64,000 nt of DNA from Candidatus Photodesmus katoptron Akat1 (GCF_000478685.1 NZ_AMSD01000002.1:330337-394336), one strand, 5' to 3'; shown: positions 1 to 10,714, numbered from the stretch's first letter. The notes: generated by a model from the letters alone, not told the origin. Numbers and translations: made by a program.

Positions 1-33
1 AATTCTCTTCAATAGCAGATAAATCGATTTTTA

Positions 34-507
34 CTAATGAAAAAGACCTTTATCTTTAGCACATAGCAAGTCTTCCAATAATATATAGGAATTTTCATTC
101 CCTGGCACATTGAATAAAACCATAAGCACAATCCATTTCAAATCCTCTAATTCAAAATCACTAGCTTCTAATCCCATTACTCGGTCAATTACCATTTCTC
201 GAGTTTCAGTAGTTAATACCTTAATTTGCTCAAGAAATAAAAGAAAACCACGGCTTTCTAAATTAATTCTTTGTATTTCTTTATCAGTATAAATACGAGC
301 AGAGGTTTCAGAGCTAGTTAAGATAGCAGAATATGCATCGCTTTTCTGTAACGCTGCTAATTCCCCTAACCAATCTAAAACTTTGTCAATATCTTTTTCA
401 TGAAAACCAGCTTGAAGTAACTCACTTTCTAATGCTTCTTGATCTACTTTTAACTCTATATCGCTATAAATATAAGCTTCAAATAAATACATTAATATAT
501 CCATCAT
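34..507 (-). CDS. smg: Smg family protein (DUF494)
   Basis: Smg is a small conserved gammaproteobacterial protein of unknown biochemical role, usually encoded next to dprA and topA-like genes. The product of 157 residues matches the family along its length: [13 protein letters not shown] at the start, [13 protein letters not shown] and [10 protein letters not shown] in the middle, and [15 protein letters not shown] near the end, closing on LFH. The frame is open 18 codons further upstream, but the family begins at the second of three tandem ATGs, which is the start chosen here. In relatives dprA lies beside smg and divergent to def; here dprA is gone and about 370 bp without a convincing gene separates smg from def. 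Confidence 0.88.
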   Translation of the reverse strand: MMDILMYLFEAYIYSDIELKVDQEALESELLQAGFHEKDIDKVLDWLGELAALQKSDAYSAILTSSETSARIYTDKEIQRINLESRGFLLFLEQIKVLTTETREMVIDRVMGLEASDFELEDLKWIVLMVLFNVPGNENSYILLEDLLCAKDKGLFH

Positions 508-879
508 CATAACTGAGGACTCTCCCTTCAAAAAAAAGTTATCGTACACACTTAGCAACATACACTAAAAATTCAATCTTTTAAGAGACTGTCCTTATTA
601 ACGACTTCAACAAAACAAGTATACTTCTCCTTCTTATTGGAATACAACTGATATAGTTCTTCATTTCTTTTGAAGTATATGCCATTACTCTTACTTAAGA
701 ATGACAATTTTGATTTTATAAAAAATTGTTCATTATTTTGAATAATTTTTATAACTGAATATTTTGAATACAAAAAACCTATCAATTACCGACATATATT
801 GATAGTATTTCAAGAAACTTTTTAAAATATGAAAAATTTTTGGCAAAAAAAATAAAACAGTTAAAGTGTATTATAATTT
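508..879. other. smg-def intergenic region, no convincing gene
   Basis: This is where dprA would be expected. A 70-codon frame on the reverse strand (573-785, TTG start) resembles neither DprA nor any family I know, and its composition is that of noncoding AT-rich DNA. Promoters for smg and def must lie here, but I cannot place them convincingly. Confidence 0.5.
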
Positions 880-1386
880 ATGTTAAAAGTATTATCTTTC
901 CCAGATATTCGACTTCGTACTGTGGCTAAACCTGTTATAGAAGTTACCTTTGAGATAAAAGAAATTATTGATAGCATGATTCAAACAATGTATCAGAAAC
1001 ACGGTTTTGGTCTTGCTGCAACACAAGTAGATTTTCATCAACGCATTATTGTTATAGATGTTTCAGAAACGCAGAATAAACCCTTAGTGCTCATCAACCC
1101 TAAAATAATTGAAAAGCGTGGTGAAATTAGCATTGAAGAAGGCTGTCTTTCAATCCCTAAAATAACTGCTTTAATATCTCGTTCATCTGAAGTTACTATA
1201 AAAGCTATGAATAGAAATGGTGAAAAGTTTACTTTTAAAGCTCATGATTTATTAGCAGTTTGTATTCAACATGAATTAGATCATTTAGAAGGTAGACTAT
1301 TTATAGATTATCTATCTCCTCTAAAACGTAACCGTGTTCTTAACAAGCTAAGAAAAATTAAACGATACCAATCTAAATTTAGTTAA
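880..1386 (+). CDS. def: peptide deformylase
   Basis: Peptide deformylase is a cytoplasmic metalloenzyme that removes the formyl group from the N-terminal methionine of new proteins. The 168-residue product carries all three family motifs: GFGLAATQVD (motif 1), EEGCLSIP with the metal-binding cysteine, and QHELDHLEG with the two metal-binding histidines and the catalytic glutamate. The length matches E. coli (169). The ATG at 880 is forced, because an in-frame TAA lies two codons upstream. No clear Shine-Dalgarno sequence is visible. fmt follows 58 bp downstream, so formylation and deformylation genes form the usual def-fmt-rsmB operon. Confidence 0.95.
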   Translation: MLKVLSFPDIRLRTVAKPVIEVTFEIKEIIDSMIQTMYQKHGFGLAATQVDFHQRIIVIDVSETQNKPLVLINPKIIEKRGEISIEEGCLSIPKITALISRSSEVTIKAMNRNGEKFTFKAHDLLAVCIQHELDHLEGRLFIDYLSPLKRNRVLNKLRKIKRYQSKFS

Positions 1387-1444
1387 TACTTAATTCTTTA
1401 TCTACTGTTTTAATTCATGTAGAAGAAAAGAAGGAAATTTTATT

Positions 1445-2392
1445 TTGATTCAACCATTAAAAATTATCTTTGCAGGCACTCCAACTTTTGCTACTCACCA
1501 CCTAATTAGTCTGTTATCTTCAGAAAATAAAATTATTGCAGTATATACAAAACCAGACCGTCCATCAGGACGTGGTCAAAAAATAACTATAAATCCAATT
1601 AAAAATATAGCTTTAAAACATAATATTCCTGTTTATCAACCGGAAGATTTTAAGTCAGAACAAAATAGAAAACAAATAATAAGCCTAAATGCTGACTTGA
1701 TAGTAGTAGTAGCATATGGACTATTACTCCCAAAGGTAATATTAGATTCACCAAAATTTGGCTGTATTAATGTTCATAGTTCTATATTACCTCTATGGCG
1801 CGGTGCTGCACCAATACAACGTTCAATTTTATCAGGTGATAAAAAAACTGGCATAAGTATAATAAAAATAGATACTGGATTAGATACTGGCGACATACTA
1901 AGAACTGCTACTTTACCAATAAAACCAAATGATACAAGTGCCTCTATGCATGAAAAACTAGCTCGATTAGGCTCAAAAACTTTATTAGATTTTTTGAAAA
2001 ATACTAATATAGATAATGTGTTCCCACAAAAACAAAATGACAAACTAGCATGCTATGCTCAGAAATTAAATAAACAAGAAGCTAAAATCAATTGGAATCA
2101 TGATGCAGAGTATATTGAACGAAGCATTCGCGCTTTTAATCCCTGGCCAGTCAGTTATTTTAATAACAATCATTGTAGCATTAAGGTATGGAAAAGCAGC
2201 GCGGTAAAAAGACATACTAACAAACCAGCAGGAACAATCGTACAATCAGATAAAACAGGCATATATGTTGCTACAGGTAATGGAACTTTAGTCCTTGAGT
2301 TACTTCAAATTCCAAATAGAAAAATTATGAAAGTAGAAGATATTCTCAATTCTCGGGCAGATTGGTTTAAAATCAGCAAACAATTAAATTAA
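1445..2392 (+). CDS. fmt: methionyl-tRNA formyltransferase
   Basis: Fmt transfers a formyl group from 10-formyl-tetrahydrofolate to initiator Met-tRNA. The 315 residues equal the E. coli length. Visible features are [10 protein letters not shown] at the N-terminus, the catalytic region with [21 protein letters not shown], and the C-terminal tRNA-binding domain with [10 protein letters not shown]. The start is TTG at 1445: it aligns exactly with the E. coli start and has AAGGAA at 1431-1436, eight bases upstream. E. coli has HGS where this protein has HSS after the conserved asparagine, a mild change. A short hairpin (396-412 within 2396-2412) without a good T run lies before rsmB. Confidence 0.95.
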   Translation: MIQPLKIIFAGTPTFATHHLISLLSSENKIIAVYTKPDRPSGRGQKITINPIKNIALKHNIPVYQPEDFKSEQNRKQIISLNADLIVVVAYGLLLPKVILDSPKFGCINVHSSILPLWRGAAPIQRSILSGDKKTGISIIKIDTGLDTGDILRTATLPIKPNDTSASMHEKLARLGSKTLLDFLKNTNIDNVFPQKQNDKLACYAQKLNKQEAKINWNHDAEYIERSIRAFNPWPVSYFNNNHCSIKVWKSSAVKRHTNKPAGTIVQSDKTGIYVATGNGTLVLELLQIPNRKIMKVEDILNSRADWFKISKQLN

Positions 2393-2442
2393 AAAACATC
2401 TTAGAAAGATGTCTATAATTAAAAAATTAAGGCATATATGCT

Positions 2443-3720
2443 ATGAATGTTCGTGTTTTAGCTACAAGAATACTTTTTCAGGTATTAAATAAGGGCAACT
2501 CATTCACTCGTACTTTGAATGTAGCTAAAAATAATATTAAACCTAAAGATGAAGCTTTTTTAAAAGAACTTTGCTATGGTGTTTTTCGTTACTTGCTTCG
2601 CTTAGAATTAATTGCTAATTATTTAATTCATTACCCATTTAAAAAGACTGATAAACAAATCTTTTATTACCTTATCTTAGTTGGTATATATCAATTAAGT
2701 TTTATGCGTATTCCATGGCATGCAGCTGTGTATGAAACAGTTAAAAGTAGCAAAATCCTTGGTGCAAAAAATCTTAGCAGGTTAATTAATGCAATATTGC
2801 GCAACTACTTACGCAATAAAGATAAACTTGATGAGATGGCCATCACTGAGCATTCAGGAAAATACAATCACCCAAATTGGATTTTAGATAAACTTAAAAA
2901 AAACTATCCTAAAGAATGGCAATTCATTGTCGAAGCAAATAATAAAAAAGCACCTATGTGGTTACGTGTAAATAGACAATATCATACACGTAATGAATAC
3001 TTAAATTTACTAGATGACTTAGGTATTCAGTATACTATTCATTCAATAGCTGATAATGCAATAAAATTAGCCTCAGCCTGTAAAGTAGATATACTCCCTG
3101 GTTTCAAAAAAGGATGGATATCTGTCCAAGATGCATCAGCACAGTTATCCGTTAATTATTTAAAACCTAAAGAAAATGAACTAATTTTAGATTGCTGTGC
3201 TGCACCTGGTGGTAAAACTACACATATTTTAGAATATACTAATACTGCTAAAGTAGTTGCACTTGATATTAATCCTACACGCTTAAATAATTTACATAAC
3301 AATCTTGAACGACTAAAATTAAAAGCAAATGTAATTTGTGGTGATGCACGTTATCCAAAAAAATGGTGGAAAGGAGATAAATTCGATAAAATTTTGCTTG
3401 ATGTTCCATGTTCATCAACTGGTGTAATCCGTCGACATCCAGATATAAAATGGCTACGTAATTCAAATGATATTGATACTTTATCGGAATTACAAAGCGA
3501 AATTATAGATGCGATGTGGCAGGAATTGAAGTCAGATGGAATTATGGTATATTCAACTTGCTCGGTTATTCCAGAAGAAAATAAATTACAAATAAAATCG
3601 TTTCTAGAACGTACTAAAAATGCAATATTAATAGGTTCTAAAACCGATCATCCAGGCTATCAAATTCTTCCAGGAGATGAAGATATGGACGGTTTTTATT
3701 ATGCAGTAGTAAAAAAATAA
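2443..3720 (+). CDS. rsmB: 16S rRNA m5C967 methyltransferase RsmB
   Basis: RsmB methylates C967 of 16S rRNA using S-adenosylmethionine. The 425-residue product has an N-terminal NusB-like RNA-binding domain (about residues 1-140) and a Rossmann methyltransferase domain with [13 protein letters not shown] for SAM binding, [16 protein letters not shown] (motif IV cysteine) and [11 protein letters not shown] (motif VI catalytic cysteine). The length fits the family (429 in E. coli). It is the last gene of def-fmt-rsmB. trkA, which often follows, is absent. The 241 bp to the next gene hold scattered short open stretches that I could not assign. Confidence 0.95.
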   Translation: MNVRVLATRILFQVLNKGNSFTRTLNVAKNNIKPKDEAFLKELCYGVFRYLLRLELIANYLIHYPFKKTDKQIFYYLILVGIYQLSFMRIPWHAAVYETVKSSKILGAKNLSRLINAILRNYLRNKDKLDEMAITEHSGKYNHPNWILDKLKKNYPKEWQFIVEANNKKAPMWLRVNRQYHTRNEYLNLLDDLGIQYTIHSIADNAIKLASACKVDILPGFKKGWISVQDASAQLSVNYLKPKENELILDCCAAPGGKTTHILEYTNTAKVVALDINPTRLNNLHNNLERLKLKANVICGDARYPKKWWKGDKFDKILLDVPCSSTGVIRRHPDIKWLRNSNDIDTLSELQSEIIDAMWQELKSDGIMVYSTCSVIPEENKLQIKSFLERTKNAILIGSKTDHPGYQILPGDEDMDGFYYAVVKK

Positions 3721-3961
3721 TGATATAAAACATTATTCATATATATATGCTAGGAACTGAGACCTTACTTGAGACAAGCAGAAGAAAACGGAAAAAATCT
3801 AAAAACTCATAGGTTACTCGATGAATTTCTCCATACTCGCTAGGTACCAGTATTTCTGTAATGCTTGCAATCAAAAATTGTTTTTACACCTATCACACAG
3901 AATTATTATCAGAAATATATCATATAATAATTTTTATTTCACTAACTAGAAGTACCAAAAA

Positions 3962-5005
3962 ATGAATATGTATTTGCAAAAAAATCAAAAAAAACAAAGC
4001 AACAGAAATATTCTAAGTTTGACTGTACCTATTTTTCTACTAATGATGAATTTACCAATTCATGCAGTAACTAAAGTTAATTTATACTATACGGAAATTA
4101 TAGCTAAAAAAAACCAAGAAAGTTTAGATGAACATCGCATTATCGGTATGAAAGAAGTTATTGTTCGTTCTTCTGGTGATAAAAAAGTACTGGATAATGA
4201 AATCATTCAAAATGCGATTAATAATAAGGCATCTCAATATTTAACACATATTAGTTATTCTAAAAAAAATAAACATCAAAGTATCCAAATGTATTTCAGT
4301 GGAGAACATATTCGTTCATTATTTAGACAAGCCAAGATACCATTTTGGCAAGAAAATCGTGAAAATTTATTACTTTGGCTAGTCGAAAAATCAGATCACA
4401 CCTATAAAATTTCCTGGGAATCTTCTGAAACACTACTATCAACTTCAATTAAAAACAATGCCAAAAAACGAGGACTTCCATTAATTTTTCCTATAGGAGA
4501 TTTTAAAGATATTAATAATATTACAGTTTCTGATTTATGGGGAGGAATTTTAAAACCACTAAGCGTTGCTAGCCAACGTTATCAAACAGATACAGTCTTG
4601 GTTGTTATAAATAATAATAAAAATAATCTTAATTGGATTTTATACGATCAAAAAGCATCATCTATATCAAATTCTAATACTAAAATACCAATAACTGGAA
4701 AAAATTCAGGTGCTTTTGCTTATAAAGAAATGATAGATCAATTGAGTAATTATTACGCAAACAAAAACTCATTAACTCTAACAAACAAGTTATCAGAAAC
4801 AATAAAAATAAGATTTACTAAGATGAAAAATCCTTCAGATATTTTCCAAATTGAACAACAACTAAAAAACTTAAACTCAGTAGCATTTGTAGATATATTA
4901 GAAATTCAAGGAGCATCAGCAATTTTTAATATTCACCTATTGTCTTCAAAAGAAAATTTTGAAAAAGAACTATCAAATATAGAATTGATAACAAAATTCA
5001 TCTAA
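3962..5005 (+). CDS. DUF2066 domain protein, exported
   Basis: This is a conserved gammaproteobacterial protein of unknown function. Residues about 15-36 are hydrophobic and end in IHAVTK, reading as a signal peptide. The mature part follows the DUF2066 pattern: VNLYYTEI at the start of the mature chain, MKEVIVRSSGDKKVL, the IPFWQENRENLLLWLVE block, RGLPLIFPIGD and VSDLWGGIL. In relatives the gene often lies beside purM; here purM is about 12 kb away. The C-terminal 100 residues are lysine- and asparagine-rich and less conserved. The family match is clear, but no activity can be assigned. Confidence 0.8.
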   Translation: MNMYLQKNQKKQSNRNILSLTVPIFLLMMNLPIHAVTKVNLYYTEIIAKKNQESLDEHRIIGMKEVIVRSSGDKKVLDNEIIQNAINNKASQYLTHISYSKKNKHQSIQMYFSGEHIRSLFRQAKIPFWQENRENLLLWLVEKSDHTYKISWESSETLLSTSIKNNAKKRGLPLIFPIGDFKDINNITVSDLWGGILKPLSVASQRYQTDTVLVVINNNKNNLNWILYDQKASSISNSNTKIPITGKNSGAFAYKEMIDQLSNYYANKNSLTLTNKLSETIKIRFTKMKNPSDIFQIEQQLKNLNSVAFVDILEIQGASAIFNIHLLSSKENFEKELSNIELITKFI

Positions 5006-5300
5006 CTACTTACATGCCTTATATTAACCTAGACTTGTAGGTACAGGGAATTAGCCTATGCTTCTTACGGAATAGCTAACTAAATATATACTCTTCCTCA
5101 TAATACCTACAGCAGAAGTTTAGACTATATTTTACTCAATTCCAGTATAGATGTTTATTCTATCAGACTAGCTAAAGATGCTTGCCTTAGTCATTACCCT
5201 ATCCAGTTCTAATTAGATCTAATCCAATCTAGTTGTTGTAAGACAAATACCTCCTCCCTCTTTTTTATTTTTTGAAAAAATTCATGCGGTAATTTAGTGT

Positions 5301-6011
5301 TTAAATAAAAGCATAAGCATCAGAATACATATGCATACTACTAGCCTGCTTATTTTGAATAAACCGGTCACGAGCAATGGTTGCCATTTCAAATCTACCT
5401 CCTATATAGATATCGTACTTTTCTAACGATTTAAAATCATTTTCAATGCCTTGGAGAAAACTTTCTATCTTTCCTTGCCAATTATCTATATTTTTAATCA
5501 CTGAAATTAAATGAATGTTCGTATTTTTATTTTGAATAGCCATTATTTCTTTTTTAGCATACATTTGACTCGATTTTTCTATACCCAAATAAAAAAAAAT
5601 TTTATTACTCTTATTTGCCATAATACAATGTTCAAAAATTGAACGTATATAACTAAAACCATTCCTATCAGCAATGAGAAGTACTTTTCGTTGGCTTTTT
5701 TCTCTTATCCAAGCCTGCCCATATGGACCATCAATATTTATATAAGCATCTCCCCTAAAAGCTTGCTTTATTGCTTTAATAGTTGACAAAGTATACATGT
5801 TATTCCTAGATGATTTGATATGTAATTCTAAAAGATTTTTGTAACGTAAAGGGCTGCTAGCTATAGAAAATACACGTTTATCTTCTTGTCCTATTTCAAT
5901 TATTAAATACTGTCCTGCTTTAAAAGATAACTCTAACTCTGGACACAGTAAAATTCTATATACATTTCCTTCTAGTAACTGAATAAGAGTTACCTTACAT
6001 TTATTAGACAT
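5301..6011 (-). CDS. fre: NAD(P)H-flavin reductase Fre, nucleotide loop altered
   Basis: Fre reduces free flavins with NAD(P)H. In luminous bacteria such enzymes can supply FMNH2 to luciferase, which is context only here. The 236-residue product aligns end to end with E. coli Fre (233). The flavin site KRVFSIAS keeps Arg46 and Ser49, AGQYL is present, and YIGGRFEMA and the DAYAFI C-terminus are intact. The pyridine-nucleotide loop, normally GGTGFSY, reads DRNGFSY at residues 115-121, losing the first two glycines and the threonine. The later WGGR-like element is also changed, to LGIEK. The fold is probably kept, but NAD(P)H binding may be weakened. It lies just downstream of ubiD, the conserved arrangement. 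Confidence 0.85.
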   Translation of the reverse strand: MSNKCKVTLIQLLEGNVYRILLCPELELSFKAGQYLIIEIGQEDKRVFSIASSPLRYKNLLELHIKSSRNNMYTLSTIKAIKQAFRGDAYINIDGPYGQAWIREKSQRKVLLIADRNGFSYIRSIFEHCIMANKSNKIFFYLGIEKSSQMYAKKEIMAIQNKNTNIHLISVIKNIDNWQGKIESFLQGIENDFKSLEKYDIYIGGRFEMATIARDRFIQNKQASSMHMYSDAYAFI

Positions 6012-6078
6012 TTCTTACCTAAAAACTAAAATGTTTAAGTCTTAGTATTGCACTTAATTTCTTTTATAAGAAAAGAAA

Positions 6079-7937
6079 TTAACAATCTAGCTTAGCCCAT
6101 ATTTTATCTATTCGATCTACTACAGCAGAATCTTTTCGAATTGGTAAACCCCATTTTCTTGAAGTTTCATCTGAAAATTTATTAGTTGCATTAAGACAAA
6201 ATCGCGAACTAAATTTTTTAAAAAAAATAACATCACGTGCAGGATCTAAACGTGTTGTTATTGCCCAAATAACATCATTCATATTACGAATATCTATATC
6301 TTCATCACAAATAATTAAAAACTTAATATTAATATATTTTTCGAATAAAGAAAAAACACCTTCTGCTATTTCTAAAATTTGCTTTGAAGAATATTTCTGC
6401 ACAGATACGATTACTATTTGACTATAATTCTCCTCCATTAATATATAATAATTAACAATATTAGAGAATTGTTTTTGTATGATATGCATATGCTTCTCAA
6501 AAAAACATAAGTCTCCTGATGAATATTTATTTGATTTTTTTTAGAATTTGAGGATAATTCACCTTTCCATTTAATAGTTACATCCCAACCCATCTTAGAA
6601 CCAAGACCGATGATTGGAGAAGAAAAATCAAGGGAATCAATAGGAGTACGTTCAATTATCAATATATCATGAATGGGTTCCATTCTCTCACTTATAGCTT
6701 GAACAATAGAGTTCCAATTACGAATATTTACATCTTCATCAAAAACAACAATAAACTTTGTATACATAAACTGACGCAAATAAGACCAAATCCCCATCAT
6801 TATACGTCTAGGATGACCAGGATACTGCTTCTTTATGGCTATTAAAGCCAGTCGATAAGAACAAGCCTCCACTGGAAGATAAAAATCTTTAATCTCTGGA
6901 AATTGTTTTTGTATAATTGGAATAAATAGTTCATTTAACGCAACACCTAATACTGAAGGTTCATCTGGAGGACGACAGGTATAAGTACTATGATAAATTG
7001 GATTTCTTTGCATCGTAATATGAGTTATAGTGAAGACATGATGCCTTTCTTGTTCATTATAATAACCTGTATGATCTCCATAAGGACCTTCATTAGCTAA
7101 TTCATTTGGATTAATGTAACCTTCTAATACAATCTCTGAATTAGCCGGAACCTTTAATTCATTACTAATAGACTTAACTACTTCAGTTCGTCTTCCACGA
7201 AGTAATCCAGAAAAAGCATATTCAGATAAATTATCAGGTATAGGGATTACTGCACTTAATATAGTTGCTGGATCAGCACCAAATACAACCGATACTGGAA
7301 ATACTCTATCCGGATGGGCTTCCATCCAATCTCGGAAATCTAGTGCACCACCACGATGAGGTAACCAACGCATAATTATTTTATTTTTACTTAATTTTTG
7401 TTGACGATAGATTCCAAGGTTCTGCCGTTTTTTATTAGGACCTTTAGTTACAGTTAATCCCCAGGTTAAAAGCGGAGCTACATCACCTTTCCAAGAATTC
7501 ATAATTGGAATTTTATCTAAATCAACTTCACTCCCTTTTAGAACAACCTGTTGACATAATCCTATACGAAGACACTTTACAGGCATATAAAACACCCGTT
7601 TTAAAATGATAAATTTATCTACTATATCTTTAAACCCTTGTGGAGGCTCAGGCTCTTTCAAATAGGCTAATACATTTCCTATTTCACGCAATCCTTTTAA
7701 ATTTTCTTTCTTCATAACCATAGCTATACGCTCTGACGTACCAAATAAATTTGTCAAAACTGGGATATTATAACCAATAGGGTTTTCAAAAAGTAAAGCT
7801 GGTCCTCCAACAGAACGTAATATACGATCACTGATTTCAGTAATTTCATAGCGAGGATCAATAGGAAAAGAAATTCGTTTTAACTGGTTTTTTATTTCTA
7901 AATAATCAATAAAATCACGTAAACTTCTAAAACTCAT
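6079..7937 (-). pseudogene. ubiD: UbiD decarboxylase, long form with one poly(A) frameshift
   Basis: UbiD is the prenylated-FMN decarboxylase of 3-polyprenyl-4-hydroxybenzoate in ubiquinone synthesis. The first frame (7937-6438, start ATG in MSFRSLRDF) contains the whole canonical catalytic region: [46 protein letters not shown] and GLGSKMGWD. The second frame (6489-6079) repeats the C-terminal region in diverged form, from IIQKQF through DEDIDIRN and NDVIWAITTRLDPARD, and supplies the usual end (KWGLPIRKD, IDKIWAKL). The frames are joined if one A is added to an A8 run (T8 at 6535-6542 on the plus strand). The repaired gene has 620 codons. From memory, Vibrio and Pasteurellaceae UbiD are about 610-620 residues, so the duplicated tail is probably ancestral. 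Functional status is unresolved. Confidence 0.8.
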
Positions 7938-8081
7938 AACCATTAGTACCCTATTATGTAGAAGGAATAACACTCAAAAACAAATTAAGAATTAATCTAA
8001 ATTTTACAAATAGTTATTTACCTTTCTAATTATTCTAGATATAGGAACATCGGTTTTTAAATCTATTATTGTTATCGTTAT

Positions 8082-9338
8082 TTAACGACGCATTGCATCA
8101 AAAAAATCATAATTTGTTTTTGTCATAGCAAGCTTATCAATTAAAAATTCCATTGCATCTATTTCATCCATTGGATGAACAATTTTTCGTAGAATCCACA
8201 TCTTCTGTAACTCATCATTTTTAGTTAATAATTCTTCTCGACGAGTACCTGAACGATTGAAATCTATTGCTGGAAATACACGTTTTTCTGAAATTCTACG
8301 ATTTAAATGTAATTCCATATTACCAGTACCTTTAAATTCTTCATAAATGACTTCATCCATCTTAGAACCGGTGTCTACTAAAGCCGTAGCAATGATAGTT
8401 AAACTACCGCCTTCTTCAACATTTCGAGCGGCACCAAAAAAACGCTTAGGACGATGTAAAGCATTTGCATCAACACCACCAGTTAACACCTTACCAGATG
8501 AAGGAACAACAGTATTATATGCACGAGCTAAACGAGTAATAGAATCAAGCAAAATAACTACATTTTTCTTATGCTCAACAAGACGTTTTGCTTTTTCAAT
8601 TACCATTTCTGCTACTTGTATATGACGAGATGCAGGTTCATCAAATGTAGATGCAACAACCTCACCTTTAACCAAACGTTGCATTTCAGTAACTTCTTCT
8701 GGTCGCTCATCAATAAGCATAACCATCAATTCACACTCTGGATGATTGTAAGCAATACTTTGTGCAATATTTTGCAAAAGCATCGTCTTTCCAGCTTTGG
8801 GAGGAGCAACAATCAAACCTCGCTGCCCTTTACCAATTGGAGAGGCAAGATCTAATATTCTAGCTGTTATATCCTCAGTTGCACCATTTCCACGTTCCAT
8901 CATCATACGTTCATTAGCATGCAATGGTGTAAGATTTTCAAATAAAATTTTATTGCGCGCATTATCAGGTTTATCCTGATTAACAGTATTAACTTTTAAT
9001 AATGCAAAATAACGTTCACCATCTTTAGGTGGACGAATTTTACCAGCAATAGAATCACCTGTACGAAGATTGAAACGACGGATTTGACTAGGTGATACAT
9101 AGATATCGTCAGGTCCTGCTAGATAAGAACTATCAGCACTACGTAAAAAACCAAAACCATCTTGAAGGATTTCCAGTACTCCATCACCAAAAATATCCTC
9201 ACCAATTTTTGCATGCGCTTTTAAAATGGAAAAGATGATATCCTGCTTCCTTAGACGAGCCAAATTTTCAAGGCCTAAGCTCTCACCAAGCTTCACAAGC
9301 TCAGAAACAGGCCTGTTCTTCAATTCTGTTAGATTCAT
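8082..9338 (-). CDS. rho: transcription termination factor Rho
   Basis: Rho is the hexameric RNA helicase that terminates transcription. The product is 418 residues starting at [15 protein letters not shown]; an in-frame ATG eight codons upstream exists, but the family starts here. Features in order are the N-terminal helical domain, the RNA-binding OSB/cold-shock-like domain with [19 protein letters not shown], Walker [12 protein letters not shown], Walker [16 protein letters not shown], the Q-loop and R-loop region [21 protein letters not shown], and a C-terminus ending [14 protein letters not shown]. It is nearly identical to E. coli Rho. trxA lies upstream on the same strand, as in enterics and vibrios. 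Confidence 0.97.
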   Translation of the reverse strand: MNLTELKNRPVSELVKLGESLGLENLARLRKQDIIFSILKAHAKIGEDIFGDGVLEILQDGFGFLRSADSSYLAGPDDIYVSPSQIRRFNLRTGDSIAGKIRPPKDGERYFALLKVNTVNQDKPDNARNKILFENLTPLHANERMMMERGNGATEDITARILDLASPIGKGQRGLIVAPPKAGKTMLLQNIAQSIAYNHPECELMVMLIDERPEEVTEMQRLVKGEVVASTFDEPASRHIQVAEMVIEKAKRLVEHKKNVVILLDSITRLARAYNTVVPSSGKVLTGGVDANALHRPKRFFGAARNVEEGGSLTIIATALVDTGSKMDEVIYEEFKGTGNMELHLNRRISEKRVFPAIDFNRSGTRREELLTKNDELQKMWILRKIVHPMDEIDAMEFLIDKLAMTKTNYDFFDAMRR

Positions 9339-9518
9339 TGTAGTGGATATTTTTTTAGTCAAAATGCATCTGTTTTTTTCTAGTTTAATTTAAGGATTAT
9401 ATTTAGTTTCGGGAATGAGAAAGAAATGAAAATTCTTAATAAACGAAGCGACAAACTAGCATTAATTAATCTTCTAGTCTAGACTTTGATTCAAATCTGA
9501 TAAATTAAGCATACTAAA

Positions 9519-9848
9519 TCACTTCAAATAAGCATCTAAAAACTCTCTTAGCTGAGCTTTAGAAAGCGCACCTACTTTTGTTGCTATCACTTCACCAGAT
9601 TTAAATAAAAGTAACGAGGGCACCCCACGAATTCCAAATTTAGTTGGCACAACGGGGTTTTGGTCAATGTTTAGTTTACCAACAGTTAACTTATCTGCAT
9701 ACTCAATCGAAATTTCGTCAATAATTGGTGAAATGCTCTTGCAAGGAGAACACCACTCAGCCCAAAAATCTACAAGAACGACTCCAGAAGCACTAATGAC
9801 ATTCAATTCGAAACTGTCATCAGTCAACTGCAAGATTTTTTTACTCAT
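9519..9848 (-). CDS. trxA: thioredoxin with CSPC active site
   Basis: Thioredoxin is the general cytoplasmic disulfide reductase. The 109-residue product matches E. coli TrxA throughout ([37 protein letters not shown] with the cis-proline, KVGALSK). The start is the ATG at 9848, with GGAG seven bases upstream (9856-9859). The active site is WCSPC rather than the almost invariant WCGPC, a Gly-to-Ser change between the redox cysteines at residue 34. Serine here occurs in some TlpA/ResA-type proteins and is expected to shift redox potential or partner choice. rhlB, the usual divergent neighbour, is absent. Confidence 0.95.
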   Translation of the reverse strand: MSKKILQLTDDSFELNVISASGVVLVDFWAEWCSPCKSISPIIDEISIEYADKLTVGKLNIDQNPVVPTKFGIRGVPSLLLFKSGEVIATKVGALSKAQLREFLDAYLK

Positions 9849-10229
9849 CTTTTTTCTCCAATATACCAATAAAAACAAGCTTAAAATTTTTTGAAGGAAG
9901 TAGTCAGAACAAACACCTACTTAAATTCCGCGTTAAATTGAAAGACTCTTAAAATAGTCACTTCCTATACTTTAATAAATCTAAGTTCTTAACTTTAGAA
10001 CCATTATAGTATTAACCTATAAATTTGCAATTTAGTTTTTATTAATGATTCTAAATAGTGGATAAAAACAACAAAAACTGGTTTAAAAACATATCTAGAA
10101 AATAAGATAAATTGATGATGCTTAGTAAACTATTATTTAAACCTTGAGAAATTTATATAAAATTATTAGAATGGAATGGTTAGGAAGTTAGAATAAGTCT
10201 AACTAAAACTCATTTTTGGAGCTTAATTA
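9849..10229. other. trxA-rpmB divergent intergenic region
   Basis: About 380 bp between divergent genes. It holds the rpmB promoter annotated separately and the unlocated trxA promoter. No other gene or RNA is recognisable. Confidence 0.5.
10144..10172 (+). promoter_or_regulatory. sigma70 promoter for rpmBG
   Basis: A -35 box TTGAGA (10144-10149) and a -10 box TAGAAT (10167-10172), each five of six to consensus, are separated by exactly 17 bp. The predicted start near 10180 gives a 50-base leader before rpmB. Identified by eye from sequence only. Confidence 0.65.
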
Positions 10230-10469
10230 ATGTCTCGAATATGTCAAATAACTGGCAAACGTCCATTAACAGGTAATAATCGCTCGCATGCACGCAATGC
10301 TACTAAGCGTCGTTTTTTACCAAATCTACGAACTCATCGTTTCTGGGTAGATAGTGAGAAACGATTTATAAAACTACGATTAAGCAGCAAAGGTATGCGG
10401 ATTATTGACAAGAAAGGCATCGATACAGTTCTTGCTGATATTCGGAATAAGAATAAGCATATTATTTAA
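10230..10469 (+). CDS. rpmB: 50S ribosomal protein L28
   Basis: L28 is a structural protein of the large ribosomal subunit. The 79-residue product begins [12 protein letters not shown] and includes [18 protein letters not shown] and [16 protein letters not shown], nearly identical to E. coli L28 (78 residues). GGAG lies before the ATG (10218-10221). It is the first gene of the rpmB-rpmG pair, 19 bp ahead of rpmG, behind the promoter at 10144. Confidence 0.97.
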   Translation: MSRICQITGKRPLTGNNRSHARNATKRRFLPNLRTHRFWVDSEKRFIKLRLSSKGMRIIDKKGIDTVLADIRNKNKHII

Positions 10470-10488
10470 TTTTAAAAGGAATACGAAA

Positions 10489-10656
10489 ATGGCTAAGAGT
10501 GCTCGAGAAAAAATTCGTCTAATTTCTTCTTCTGGAAGTGGGCATTTTTATACAACTGATAAAAATAAACGCAATTTTTCAGAAAAATTCAAAATAAGGA
10601 AGTTTGATCCAGTAATTCGTAAACATGTCATATATGAAGAAGCTAAAATTAAGTAA
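10489..10656 (+). CDS. rpmG: 50S ribosomal protein L33
   Basis: L33 is a small basic protein of the large subunit. The 55-residue product starts [16 protein letters not shown] and ends VIYEEAKIK, the standard proteobacterial zinc-free form. The frame is open upstream through the end of rpmB, but the ATG at 10489, with AAAGGA about nine bases before it, is the family start. mutM, usually found between here and coaD, is missing. Confidence 0.96.
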   Translation: MAKSAREKIRLISSSGSGHFYTTDKNKRNFSEKFKIRKFDPVIRKHVIYEEAKIK

Positions 10657-10714
10657 TTTTAAGATATTTACACTTATCTACTTCTTTAAAAAATGAAAAA
10701 GGTTTTATTTTAAT

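Noticed and set aside
573..785. A 70-codon reverse-strand frame between smg and def, in the place of dprA
   Set aside because: It starts with TTG, has no Shine-Dalgarno sequence, and shows no similarity to DprA or any known family; composition is that of AT-rich spacer.
872..877. Perfect TATAAT just upstream of def
   Set aside because: It ends two bases before the start codon, so transcription would begin inside the gene, and there is no -35 box at the right spacing.
3721..3961. Short open stretches between rsmB and the DUF2066 gene, including a CxxC pair
   Set aside because: The pieces are in different frames, short, and match no family I know; trkA, the expected neighbour, is not recognisable.
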